DNA from: Parelaphostrongylus tenuis
Lineage: Eukaryota; Nematoda; Chromadorea; Rhabditida; Metastrongylidae
Assembly: GCA_019055375.1 (NCBI GenBank)
Contig: JAHQIW010001423.1
Span: 248,001 to 312,000 of the forward strand
Direction: 5' to 3'
DNA: 64,000 bases
The notes under the pieces were generated by a model that was not told the origin of the DNA, ran no database searches, and saw nothing but the letters and a program-made list of their open reading frames with translations. The position numbers and the translations under genes are program-made. Shown here one piece after another: positions 12,301 through 21,430 of this stretch (position 1 is the stretch's first letter; each line of letters opens with the position of its first letter).

Positions 12301-15300
12301 GGTCTTAGATAACAAAGTTTAATTTTCTTTTCGGTGTTACAAGTTCTGTACAGAACTAAAGATAAGGGTAGAGCTTTCGATGTTGAACAATTATTGTGGA
12401 ATGCGATACGCATTTGTCTTTAACTTTTAGCTTCGTTTGAGATGATTGAGCAAATATCTGGCCTTTACAATGACTCGCCGTGACCTACCGATTTCGTAAC
12501 TCAGTGCTGCTAACATTCCGAGCAAGTCTGGTATCATTCATCTACTTTAGAGGGATTGAAGACTTGTGAGCCTGGAATGCGGAATCGAACCAGCAAACAT
12601 CGTTGGATCGCACACCATGCCGCAGAGCATTTCTATCAATCACGCTGCACTCCCTCCTTGGCAACATAGAGTGCTCTTTAACCCGTTACGTATCGTCAAA
12701 TTAGAGCGCTGCATCGAAATCAGTATATTCACTTACTCGCATACCTAGACGATCCGTGTACTCAAATTGTACTGACCTCAGCACATTTGCCATTCCTTCT
12801 TTCCTCGTAACCGTCTTCCATGGTGGTGGCATGATTAGAACATAACGTTGCTGGTCTTAATACGAAGAATCCTTCGGTCAATCTTTCTGACTCTTTCCGA
12901 GCATGATAACTGTGCTTTACGTTCTCCGTTGGCCTGAGATTTTGTTTTTTCAAAGATAGCCATCCGTTGTACATCGCTGTTTTACATCCGGAACAGTCCC
13001 ATCCTCAATGGAGAATAGTGGCACTATTGCAGGAATAGTAAAATTATTGTGTAGATGATTATTATCATACTTACTTGGATATTTGAACGATCCATCTTCA
13101 TCAACTGTGCGGACTCCAGAATCTTCCATTCGTCTGGTCTCCTCGCGATTGTTGTCCCTAGTGGTTGCCTGATTCGAGCATAGCGGCTGGTCCTAGTTCA
13201 ATACCGTGATCTGTGAAATATCGGCTGGTGAGAACACAACTGATGCGAATACAGATATGAATATAGCTGATTAATCTTTCCCAAGAACACGTCCGCTCAA
13301 CGTATAGGTGATCGTCTTCGGGGACGGGTGTATTCTCGTTGCGTCCACTCTACAGTTAGTTTCGTCCATCTGTCTTCTAATCTTCTTACTACATGACCGG
13401 CCTATCTGTGCTTCGCTATCAATATGAGTTCTTCTGAATCGCGAAGATGAGATAAATCCCTGAGCTGCGCAGGCTGGCTAGGTGTTGTGAGTGCCGACTG
13501 ATTTTCAGAAGACATCGATCAAGCGCTCCGTGAATTGTTCGCAGTAGCCTTGACGTGGTCGAAGCGTCAACCCACGTCTCCCCTGCATAGCAGAGTGCTG
13601 GGAGGACTGTTGAATCAAAAAAGTTAGCGCGTAAATTGGGGCCCGTCATTTGGTAGGTGGCTTCATCGATAGGCCCAGATGCGACCCACGCTGCTTTCCT
13701 TCTTCTATCCAGTTCCTTCTTCATTTTGTATGAAGGAGAAAGGAGAATTATTATTAGTCATCTCAATGCACCATAACTTACATGATAAGTATTTTGCATT
13801 TAAAATTTGTACATTGTTTTGAGCAGCAGGTCTTCTGCTAACAAGATTAATTAGTTTAAACATAGACAGTTTTAAGGGTGGACTAATTGATACATAAAAA
13901 ATTCAGTGAGACATCTTCAAGAATTATTCACAAACTTGCAATTGATTGTGACGTTTTTTTTCTTGAAGTGTTTGGCTCATGCGCATTCAGATGATGGCAT
14001 AAAATGAAATAGTCGGCAATTATTACAACTGAAAATGTCGTGATGCAACAGTGTCCTCGATAAAATCGTTGCCTTTATGCAGGTACGTACGAAGAGATCT
14101 ACTCCATCCAAAAGGCAACCAGTAATAATGCCGACTCACGTCTACCGTCAAATCGACATTCTGGATACATCGTCATTGGCTTCAAACTTCTCGACGACTC
14201 ATCCAAGGTCTCATTACACTTATTCTTGCAGTTGTTTCTCCAGATCTCGTTATTTTACTTAGGGTAATTAAATACTATTTTTCTTCAAGTTCACTCTCAA
14301 GCATCGTTTGTTTAATTTCCCAAGAGTTCCCTTATTTGTGATCATATTTTGTTATATCTTTATTTCAAGTATTCTAATAAGACCACGCTCAAGTTTCAAT
14401 AGAACTCTTCATTATTATCTGAGCCAACATGTTATATTGTCTGGCAAATGGGCTCTTGTAGAGCCCGATACACATGTTTCGACCTTACAGTCTCGTCAAT
14501 CCCCACACTAAGAGGTATCGAAGACGAACGCTTTACTTTGTAAGTCAACCGAAAATATCATCGAACCCCTAGTGTTGTACACTTGATTGCTCTACGGCCG
14601 GAATTTTATCATATGAAACCTTTATTTCGAGTGTTTTATTAAGACCACGCTCAAATTTCAATAGATCTCTTCATTATCATTTGGAGAGAAACTTGAGCGT
14701 GGTCTTGACCCGAAATATAGGTATACTATGATAAAAAATAGCGGCCAAAGAGCACTCGAGTGTGCAACACTATGGGTTCGATGATATTTTCATTTGAGTT
14801 ACAATGTAAAGCGTTCGTCTTCAATACCTCTTAATGCGAGGAGTGGAGCCTTCACAGAGAATTTGCTAAAAAGAATGAAAGACGAGGGGTTCTGTTCGAC
14901 TGACGAGACTGTAAGTTCAAAACACGTGTATCGGGCTGTACTAGAGTCCAATTACCAGACCACATGACATGTTGGCCCAAGCAATAATAAAACGATTATA
15001 TTTAGTAACATAATTTGCGGCTCGCTCTTTTTTATTACCATGAATTTCCGATGTGCTGAGACGTAAAGCGCAATAAATGGTTGATATGAACAACATATTA
15101 AATATTATAATTTTTTCATTTCCATGCATTAAATTCGTAATCACTCCATTCTAGAACGAATAAATGATCGGCAGTAAAAAGCTTGTGAGTAAAGGGAGCT
15201 ATCTATTTACCAAAATTTTATGAAACCACATTTTCACATAAATTGAATAGGCATGAGTCCAGATTACAGTAGAAATTAAGTAGAGCTTTGTTTTTATTTT

Positions 15301-18300
15301 TTTCGCTCCCTTCACATGACGTGATCTCATAAATTCATGGCATTATGGTGGAATTTCGTGACCATAACACGCTTTTTTACCAGACTGGCTAGCGACATTC
15401 AGATTTTTGATAAATCCATTTGATGCATACTATAAGAACAGGAAGTACACGCTACATAACTCGTCCACGTTTATTTAACACTTTTAGTTGTAACCGTCGA
15501 ATTTTTATCAATGAAGATTTCGATCGCAGGATGCTATCTTTCATAATTCAGCAGCAGACACTCGAAAAATCATGGTTATCGTGGTCTGGAGCTCGAGAGA
15601 TCTACAAGTACTCTCCGAGAACGTGGAGCCTTCGACGGATTGCTCTTCGAAAACTCGCGCCGGCGTGAGTTCATCCATGCTGTTTATACTTCTCATCATG
15701 ACATGCCATTTTGGTATGAAAACTGTTCTTGCATAGTTAACTATCCGTCAGACTGAAAAACACATTGCTCTGTCTGTTTTTTACCGTGTACGTGCTCATA
15801 GCAATGCGGGTCGCACCTTACGAGTATTACGAACCTGCACCTTTCCTACTCACTTCTTTGCGTTGCGATCGTTGCTCTTGTGGAGGACTAGTTCGTGTTT
15901 GTTAAATGAGGCGAATATGATCATTTGCTTCATTTGTACTTTTCAGCTGCTAATTCAGCTAAGCGAATGCATGTGACGTAGTGGTTAGAGGTGCTCTACA
16001 TCGTACACAAAATCGATGAATCATTCTGGCACTCATAGCTCACCGAGCTTTCCATCCACCGCTCTCGGTGAAATGACACCAAACCAGTCTGGGAGGTTAA
16101 GCAGCACTGACTGGATACATCAGTAGACCACCACCAGTCATTGTGAAAGCCAAATATGTATTCAGTCATTTCAAACGAAGCTAAAATAATTGGAGGCGAA
16201 TGCATGGCTCAGCTTTTAGGGACAAATCAACGTCGAGAGCTTCAGCTTTATCCTTGATTCAACTAAGTTGCCTTTGCTACGAAAACATTTTCCAGTCTTT
16301 GAGTGTCTGTCTAAGCTGACGCCGCATGCAATTCTAGTACATTCTGCTCTTCTTTTCCTTCATCTATTCGGTTTTCTCACATTAAACTGGCATATTTTCA
16401 GTTCACTGTCGACTTTATGGAGTATAATGGATCTTGAAATGGGAAGCGTTTTCAGTTCTGAATTGCTGAATTTGTTTCAGCTAGTAATATCTACCACACT
16501 TAAGGAAACGTCGTTCAATCCTTTCGGTACCGTGTGTGCCATTATTGGGACACCGATTGCCGCACCGCATACTGGGGAATTGTATTGACAGCAACCCAAT
16601 GGAAATGTGGCATCTATATGGTAATTTAGGTTTCAAAGTGACATTCACCTGTATCACCTGTATCATCTGTTGTCCCGTTGATCGTCGAGTGACTCGAGCA
16701 GTTACCAGCAACACTTCCATTTTTCCCTATCGCGTGCAAAATTAGCCCAGTGAGTGCTCCTCGCTCTAGGGATTCGCTGAGCATTATATTTTATTTGCAA
16801 TTTCACTGAAAAGGCTTCTGTAAGGATAATTTTAGTAAAGGATCGCCCATGAGTGGAGAAATTTCATGCATTTTCATGATAAAGTTAGATACTTGCGGAA
16901 AGGAGCATATCTCAACTGTTGAATTTAAATCCTTATTCGTCTATGTTTTTGTAGTCATTCGATAGTTTTAGTAATGCTGACTTCACTATAGAGCTTGAAA
17001 CGCTCATTTGCTTTGAAAGTCCTTCCTTTTCATTACAAAAGCCACATCTTTAGAAACGCAGCGCATTTCTAACATTCTTTGCACATCTTTTCGACGTTAA
17101 TGCAAAAGTATAATTCGATTACACAATTTCCGCAATGTACGACTCTTAGAGGAAGCTCGTATGAAAGGTTTCTTAGTACGTAGTCTCAGTAAGCCTTGAT
17201 AGGATTCGCATTCATCATTTTTTGAAGTACTCATTCATATTGCATATGTCTGATGACCCTGACCTATCAACAACTTATAGAATCAGCATCGGTCAGCAGA
17301 AATATCCCTCTATCCATAGGTTGCCACTGCTCGACAATTCACTCTTAGTACGTAGAATTTTTTCTCTTACAGTCAGCAATCAGTACTTCCTACCTTTCAG
17401 TAGACCATTAGCAGTCATTCTGTAGCTTGAGAATTAGAGAGTTTGGTACCAAGTTGAAGTCTGAAAAGAGTCTTCTTGATGCATGGTAGCGCCGAAGATG
17501 ATAAAAATCGCTTCGCTTTTGGGGAAGTTAGCCCGTTGTTTCAACTCTTCAGCTTTTCCAACAACCGAATCTATTTGTCAGCCTCACTAGAAGCAAGACT
17601 TATCACACACTCGTCGCTTTTTACGAGTCTTTTACTGACTTGTCCACGTGGAGACCATCCGTGCACTGCTCTAATCGGATGTCAATGCACTTCTCGCAAC
17701 AGAAGATGAGTCTCACACACTGTGCTAAATTATGCATAATAACAAAGCATTCCGCCTAGTGGTCTATGTTTGAGTTATTGGAATTTATCAGAATGCTTGG
17801 AGAATATTACACGTTGAGGTTTCATATTCTTGTACGAGGATGGTGATTTCTACTTCAAAGTCTTGTCCGTTATGTTTATATACTAATCTGCGCCCAATGT
17901 TGTATTTGGTATAGTTTTAAGGGATCTTTTCCATCATCGGCAGGCGATTTTTTGAAGGAGATTTCCTCTGAACAAGGACTAGCCAATAAAGTGTTAGTAA
18001 TCGGTCGAAAGCTTAGATAGTGAAGAATTCAATTCAAATCTGTTTAGAAAAAGTCTTCTTTCATCGTTTTAGCATAGTTTAAAACTATATCATATACGTC
18101 GCGCATCTAGCGCGGATTTTCGTGCTTTCATCTTGCAAGACAAAGCCCTCTCCATGAATTTAGAAGAAATTCGATAGCATAAATCTACCAAATATTGAAA
18201 TTTTTATTATCTACCAAAAAGACCATTTTACAGTGGTGTAATTGAGAAAATAGATTTGTGTTTCACACACGCGTATTCCTCGCACAATAGAGCTTTTTCT

Positions 18301-21300
18301 TAGATTATTAGTAGCCAATCGATCGCATGATTTTCGACGATACCAGCCCTACGCTCGCTTTTGGAAAAGGCCGCTTTGGTGCGCTGTAGCAGCGAAAAAC
18401 TTACCGAGGTAGAGCTACTCCGCGGCGCGATTCTGAAGCGACATTTTCTCCATTGAACTTAGAATATTTCTCCGCTTTGAAAAAAAAGCTCGATAAAACA
18501 TATGAGTCTGGCGCTTGAAAATTTCTTCTACACATTCAAACACTCTTTGTGTTTAAGCTCAGACCTCCCACGATTGGATTTAGGCTTAGAATTAGTAGTG
18601 GGCTTACTTGGCAATATATAATAAAAAATAGAAAGCTAGAACGTAAAGCCAAGTCTAATCTAAAATATAAGTCAAAATTTTAGAAATTTTTACGAAACGA
18701 AGAAGCGATTTTCAAATAAATAACAAAAATCCTTGCGAATGCGCGTGACGTGTGTAAAGCACAGTTTATTTTCAATGCTACAGAGCTAAAAGAGCCTTTT
18801 CCTTCTTACCGAGAAATTTGGATCGTCCTCTCTAATTACCACATAAAAGGATGGAGGTATCGTTAGAAGTTAACAAAAACTGATGTCTCTGCTTTGAAAA
18901 TATATCTTAAATTCTGAATTTTGGAAGGATATTGGTGCTTTAAGTCCTAATTTCCACGAATTTTTTTCACGAAGGGCTGCGGTCTTAGGCCAACGAAGTT
19001 TCCTGTCTCCCATGGACTGGAGATTTAGTGCCAAGCCTATCTGCAGTCAGCTTGCTTCCTAGTAGCGCTGAAGGTGGCAGTGGCTTGTGATGAAGATCCG
19101 GGACGCCCTTACGTTGTAACTTCACAACCCAGCGTCGATGGAGTTGACTAGCATTCATTGACATTTGTAGAAAAGACTAAAATCCTCATGTAACGGCCGA
19201 GGCTGCTTGCATGTCAAACCGTTCTCGTTAAAGATAGAAGCGAAAAACGACTCGACGGGAAAAATGCTGAGCCTGCGAAATTATGTGACGTTGGTCTATG
19301 TCTAACAGCTTGGTGAAAACTGTCGTAAGTCTTGGGATAGAGAAGAAGCCATCGGCTGCTGATACATAATTGTCACCATAATTGTCACTCGAAAACAGAC
19401 AATTTCGACGATCTTGCTATTATCAAGAAAAGAAATCAACTGTAATATTTATAACGTTTTTGATCAAATGAATTTCTGCATTTGAAATTCTAATGAAATT
19501 TGTCTAATCAATGAAGAAGCGGAGCTCAAGCCACGGGAAAAGATAGTGATTGCATTTTCATAAATTTTCTGGAGTAGATCAGTACAGACTAATTAAATAC
19601 GTTTCCTAGTCTAATGTTAACACAATGGCGACTGTAGGATGTCCACAATTTCTACACTGTTCACACAGCATATGTACGGATTTCGCTACGCACTGCCTTC
19701 ATTTCGACCCTTTGAAACTATTTTGAGGCTGCTGAAGCTCTCTTTGAGTTCCTTACCCACTTTAACGAAGCCTCGCAAAAAGCACGCTATAAAATTTGGC
19801 CACCTACACGAAACTGGCTGCGGTCGCAAATGCATCAAAGTGTTCTTTTTGAAAAATGAAAATATTAGCCTCATTGGTTGCTTAGTTAAGGAGATACTAA
19901 TATTGCAATCGGAATGTCGTCATTTATAATCGACAGTTCTAGTGCTCAAACGTCGTCTGGTCCGTTCGCCTACATTTTGCTGTGTGAATTTGGTTCTATA
20001 CTTCATCCAACAAATACCATACAAGCGTTGGATATGTGCGAGAGGTTACGCGTTCGAAACTGCGGTCACATCGGTCTTTATCAGGTACGATGATTTAGTT
20101 AGAGTTGACGTGCATTCCGGTTTCAAAGTGAATTCAGATGAATGCTCAAATGAAATCGAATTTCATTCCAGGTGAATTTTTCCAACACGTCAATACACTT
20201 AATATAGCTGATAAGTATGCTAGAAAAAACAGAGAGCCTTTCCCCACCTCCTCCTCCTCCTGCTTGCTCACTCACTCAATCACTCACTCACTCAAAGGAA
20301 TTTTGGAAGGCCCACATGCGGATGCTATGGCCTGGCTATCTACAAAATACTGAGGAGTATCGTCTCAACCAGCATTTTACAAATTTCGCCAAGGAAACGA
20401 AGCCCTCAAGCAGCATTCACAATAGCACGTGAAATATTCGACGATCGTTGTGAAGGATGGATGCGAGGAAACGATTTGATTGCAATAAGTGCTCATAGTA
20501 TACGGATGACAGGTCATGAATAAATGTAAATGGTGGATCATGTCAAAGTTGATGTTTGTTTGAAGATGCGACGCTATGGAAAGTATTGTTATTTGTAAAC
20601 GAGGATGAGATTATGCTTTTTAAAACTATAATCTGACAACTTTTTTGAGCCTTCTATGAAGTCTTTTCCGACACTTCTACAGTGCAAGGCACGTGATACG
20701 GCATAACACCCTCGTCAATTGCACGGTGCCTTTTGGTTCAGGAAAACCTACCTAGAGTTATCACCTGATAGAGGAACCGACGCCTTGAAATTTTTACAGC
20801 TGCCGCTAGGTGAACAAACCACCAAACGGGCGGTGTTGTACATTTGACTGCTCTTGTTAGCAAAACCTAATAATTATACCTTTCGTTTCGAGTGTTTTTG
20901 AGACATCACTCAAAACAATATAGTCTTATAACATATTTTAAGCCCTTCATGAGCCCCTTTATGGCATGCATGTCTTGCACCGTATAAGTTTCATAGAAGA
21001 CCTCATGAAAGGCTCAAAATATGTTATCAAATCAGAATGTTTTGAGCGAAGTCTCAAAAACACTCGAAGCCGAGGGCATAACATTTTAAAAAATGTTCAT
21101 ATAAATGCATAAGAATTTCTTCTTATTCACACGCTGCACAGTATGGAGACTACCGATACTTTAATTCCATCTTCCTGCATCAAGTTCTGCTATAGCTCTC
21201 ATCTCACTTCCTTATAGGTTCATACGACGTATAGTGCTGAAACATCAAGCGCCAGAGGGGTCACGAGTCCATTAGCCGCAACAAAACGGCAAGCAATGAT

Positions 21301-21430
21301 GAGAGGATTCAGTCACGACGTGGAGTCTGTTCAGCCAGAATCCACGGCAGACAGGCGAAGCCGAATGAAATCTATCCGTGACCACAGTTTTCAGTATTCT
21401 GATGGTCATTTCAGTACTTATCAGTACTGA
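6223..21430 (+). CDS. Unrecognised multi-exon gene, 5' end missing
   Basis: Five exons (6223-6329, 9151-9260, 11644-11757, 14083-14207, 15530-15664) and a stop-containing last exon (21218-21430) have good acceptors (TTGCAG, TTTCAG, ATGCAG, TCGCAG, TTATAG), GT donors, and codon phases that fit at every junction. Two weaker exons (19728-19822, 20085-20127) can be inserted between the last two without breaking frame. Joined, they give about 270 residues, or about 315 with the optional exons. The first half has scattered cysteines (ECCVIK, LLKCVDK, KACHVNTS). The middle has a compact stretch with GYIVIGFKLLDDSSK and KIMVIVVWSSRDLQVL. The last exon is Ser/Arg-rich and ends FSTYQY, which suggests a disordered tail. 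I see no signal peptide or membrane segment in the part recovered. I do not recognise the family and assign no function. Introns are 1.3-5.6 kb and full of repeats. AATAAA occurs at about 22283, some 850 bases after the stop. Confidence 0.75.
7660..7930 (-). repeat. tRNA-derived SINE-like repeat, minus orientation
   Basis: Reverse-strand copy of the family seen best at 58621-58912. Shared blocks include CTCCTAGGGAGGTCTGG, CTGGCCTTTATGAGGACTCG and the trailing GTTGACCAGTCCCGTGAGGG. The tRNA-like head (GCAGAGCACCTG region) is at the high-coordinate end. It sits in the intron between exons A and B. The 76-codon frame across it is repeat sequence, not a gene. Confidence 0.7.
8000..9062 (-). pseudogene. 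5'-truncated RTE-type retrotransposon, C-terminal part and 3' tail
   Basis: The open frame 8256-9062 (268 codons) matches the C-terminal region of nematode RTE-clade reverse transcriptases: SYIYLGREINMMND, HLFDSTIIPALTYAAETW, KIRWAGHVMRFNDNRWTRAV, RSKGRPLTRWSDFFTK and HWATLARDREKWK, in that order. The endonuclease and the catalytic part of the RT are absent, as expected of a 5'-truncated insertion. From 8000 to 8255 is the non-coding tail, starting with a short TGATACAGG-like repeat. A similar tail recurs at 35320-35560. It lies antisense in an intron, ending 88 bp before exon B. The frame is unusually intact for a truncated copy, so the insertion is probably recent. Confidence 0.9.
9151..9260 (+). 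CDS. Exon B of the unrecognised gene
   Basis: Acceptor GTTTATTGCAG, one base completing the previous Arg codon, 36 codons plus one base, donor CAAC/GTAAAC. It encodes FATEDPAYEKAIAECCVIKE and later GILLKCVDKQ, with three cysteines. The final C joins CG of the 11644 exon to give Pro. Confidence 0.75.
9732..10139. mobile_element. MITE with about 80-bp inverted termini
   Basis: The left end (CTGATATGG ... ATACAGTGCTATCCACGTGT ... GGCCTCATCATTAGCACG) is mirrored by the right end around 10060-10139. The centre holds a GACGCCGAATAAACAAATCA block followed by CCGACATTGCAGTGACC. That central block recurs at 29.07 kb and 62.5 kb, which defines a family. No coding potential. Confidence 0.8.
10963..11322. 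mobile_element. Hairpin MITE of the CACGTGTTTCGGC family
   Basis: Left end GGGCACTTACCCAGTGCAAC then CACGTGTTTCGGCCTTGCAG; right end is its inverted partner at 11280-11322. An inner inverted pair (GACGACGAACG near 11070, CGTTCGTCGTC near 11210) extends the hairpin. It lies in the intron before the 11644 exon. The 74-codon frame over the left end is an artefact of the repeat. Confidence 0.75.
11644..11757 (+). CDS. Exon C of the unrecognised gene
   Basis: Acceptor TACTCTTTCAG, two bases completing Pro, 37 codons plus one base, donor TTCG/GTATGT. It encodes LFPYLHFSQFQSSDRFKGLH and then EIEELIKACHVNTSSLF. The final G joins GT of the next exon to give Gly. Both splice sites are close to the nematode consensus. 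Confidence 0.8.
12362..12640 (-). repeat. Diverged tRNA-derived SINE-like repeat, minus
   Basis: Reverse-strand relative of the 58.6-kb repeat: GATAAGGGTAGAGCTTTCGA at the low-coordinate end, then ATCTGGCCTTTACAATGACT, CCGAGCAAGTCTGGTATCA, and the head with GGAATCGAACC and GCAGAGCATT at the high end. It is more diverged than the 7.7- and 37-kb copies. Confidence 0.6.
12760..13740 (-). pseudogene. Broken RTE-type reverse transcriptase fragments
   Basis: The frame 13419-13724 carries KKELDRRRKAAWVASGPIDE, FFDSTVLPALCYAGETW and ALDRCLLKISRHSQHL. After a frame break it continues as AGHVVRRLEDRWTKLTVEW and YTRPRRRSP between about 13300 and 13420. A further piece with similar C-terminal wording (NHATTMEDGYEERRNG) is at 12770-12860. 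This is a different RTE subfamily from the 8-kb copy, and the same one as at 26.2-27.0 kb. Stops and frameshifts make it dead. Confidence 0.8.
14083..14207 (+). CDS. Exon D of the unrecognised gene
   Basis: Acceptor GCCTTTATGCAG, two bases completing Gly, 41 codons, donor TCCAAG/GTCTCA in phase 0. It encodes TYEEIYSIQKATSNNADS and then HSGYIVIGFKLLDDSSK. The first intron bases after its acceptor mimic a donor (GTACGT), but the frame and the neighbours support the acceptor reading. Confidence 0.8.
14412..14993. mobile_element. Large foldback element, arms about 280 bp
   Basis: The two halves are long imperfect inverted copies centred near 14688. Paired blocks include AGCCCGATACACATGTTTCG with its partner near 14930, GAGGTATCGAAGACGAACGC with GCGTTCGTCTTCAATACCTC, and AAGACCACGCTCAAATTTC with AAACTTGAGCGTGGTCTT. 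There is almost no loop. It is related to the 10.9- and 36.2-kb hairpins through the CACGTGTTT block. No coding potential. Confidence 0.85.
15530..15664 (+). CDS. Exon E of the unrecognised gene
   Basis: Acceptor TTTCGATCGCAG, 45 codons, strong donor GCCGGC/GTGAGT, phase 0 at both ends. It encodes DAIFHNSAADTRKIMVIVVW and then SSRDLQVLSENVEPST. An alternative open frame here reads WLSWSGAREIYKYSPRTW, but only the first frame continues from exon D. The hydrophobic IMVIVVW run looks like a buried beta strand rather than a membrane segment. Confidence 0.75.
15966..16258 (+). repeat. tRNA-derived SINE-like repeat
   Basis: Plus-strand copy: head GTAGTGGTTAGAGGTGCTCT, body with CAGTCTGGGAGGTTAAGCAG, CACTGACTGGATACATCAG, CCAAATATGTATTCAGTCA and tail GGGACAAATCAACGTCGAGAG. 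Same order of blocks as at 37.05 and 58.62 kb, with substitutions throughout. It lies just after exon E. Confidence 0.7.
16640..16795 (-). pseudogene. Extreme 3' end of an RTE element
   Basis: Reverse strand reads AQRIPRAR, HWANFARDREKWKCCW and LESLDDQRDNR, then runs into tandem TGATACAGG-like units, as in the 3' tail of the 8-kb copy. Only about 150 bp remain. A stop and other changes show it is dead. Confidence 0.8.
18120..18740. repeat. Degenerate copy of the 2.8/30.2-kb element family (possible)
   Basis: Blocks such as TTAGTAGCCAATCGATCGCA, GCTGTAGCAGCGAAAAA, CGATAAAACATATGAGT and TTCTACACATTCAAACACT have near relatives in the same order at 30360-30680. The terminal repeats are not clear. 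No coding potential was seen. Confidence 0.45.
19728..19822 (+). CDS. Optional exon F of the unrecognised gene (weak acceptor)
   Basis: The frame is open from the acceptor-like ACTATTTTGAG: 31 codons plus two bases to CTGCG/GTCGCA. It encodes AAEALFEFLTHFNEASQKAR and then YKIWPPTRNWL, which looks like real protein. It accepts phase 0 from exon E and hands phase 2 to the 20085 exon, giving Arg. Acceptor and donor are both weaker than in the other exons, so it may be alternative or false. Confidence 0.4.
20085..20171 (+). CDS. Optional exon G of the unrecognised gene
   Basis: Acceptor GTCTTTATCAG, one base and then YDDLVRVDVHSGFK. Two donors are possible: AAA/GTGAATTC at 20127, phase 0, which fits the last exon at 21218; and TTCCAG/GTGAATTT at 20171, which adds VNSDECSNEIEFHS but ends in phase 2, which the 21218 exon cannot accept. 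The longer form would need another exon that I did not find. Confidence 0.45.
20690..21090. mobile_element. MITE remnants: CACGTG-type end plus inverted pair
   Basis: The block CCTCGTCAATTGCACGGTGCC at 20710-20732 matches the 10.99-kb MITE. From 20884 to 21075 lies an inverted pair: ATACCTTTCGTTTCGAGTGT, TTTTGAGACATCACTCAAAAC and ATAACATATTTT on the left, mirrored on the right. Its outer motif (CTTTCGTTTCGAGTGTTTT) is shared with hairpins at 11.1, 14.6 and 29.3 kb. It lies in the last intron. Confidence 0.65.
21218..21430 (+). CDS. Last exon H of the unrecognised gene, with stop
   Basis: Acceptor CACTTCCTTATAG, phase 0, 70 codons and a TGA. There is no in-frame ATG near its start. The peptide is polar and disordered-looking: VHTTYSAETSSARGVTS, ATKRQAMMRGFSHDVESVQ, ADRRSRMKSIRDHSF and the end YSDGHFSTYQY. 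The TAG at the acceptor lies immediately upstream in frame, so this splice position is forced. It joins exon E, or exon G short form, in frame. Confidence 0.65.
   Translation, partial: VHTTYSAETSSARGVTSPLAATKRQAMMRGFSHDVESVQPESTADRRSRMKSIRDHSFQYSDGHFSTYQY

Noticed and set aside
15420..15668. Frame reading WLSWSGAREIYKYSPRTW over the 15.5-kb exon
   Set aside because: It overlaps exon E in another frame, and only the exon E frame continues from exon D and ends at the GTGAGT donor in phase.
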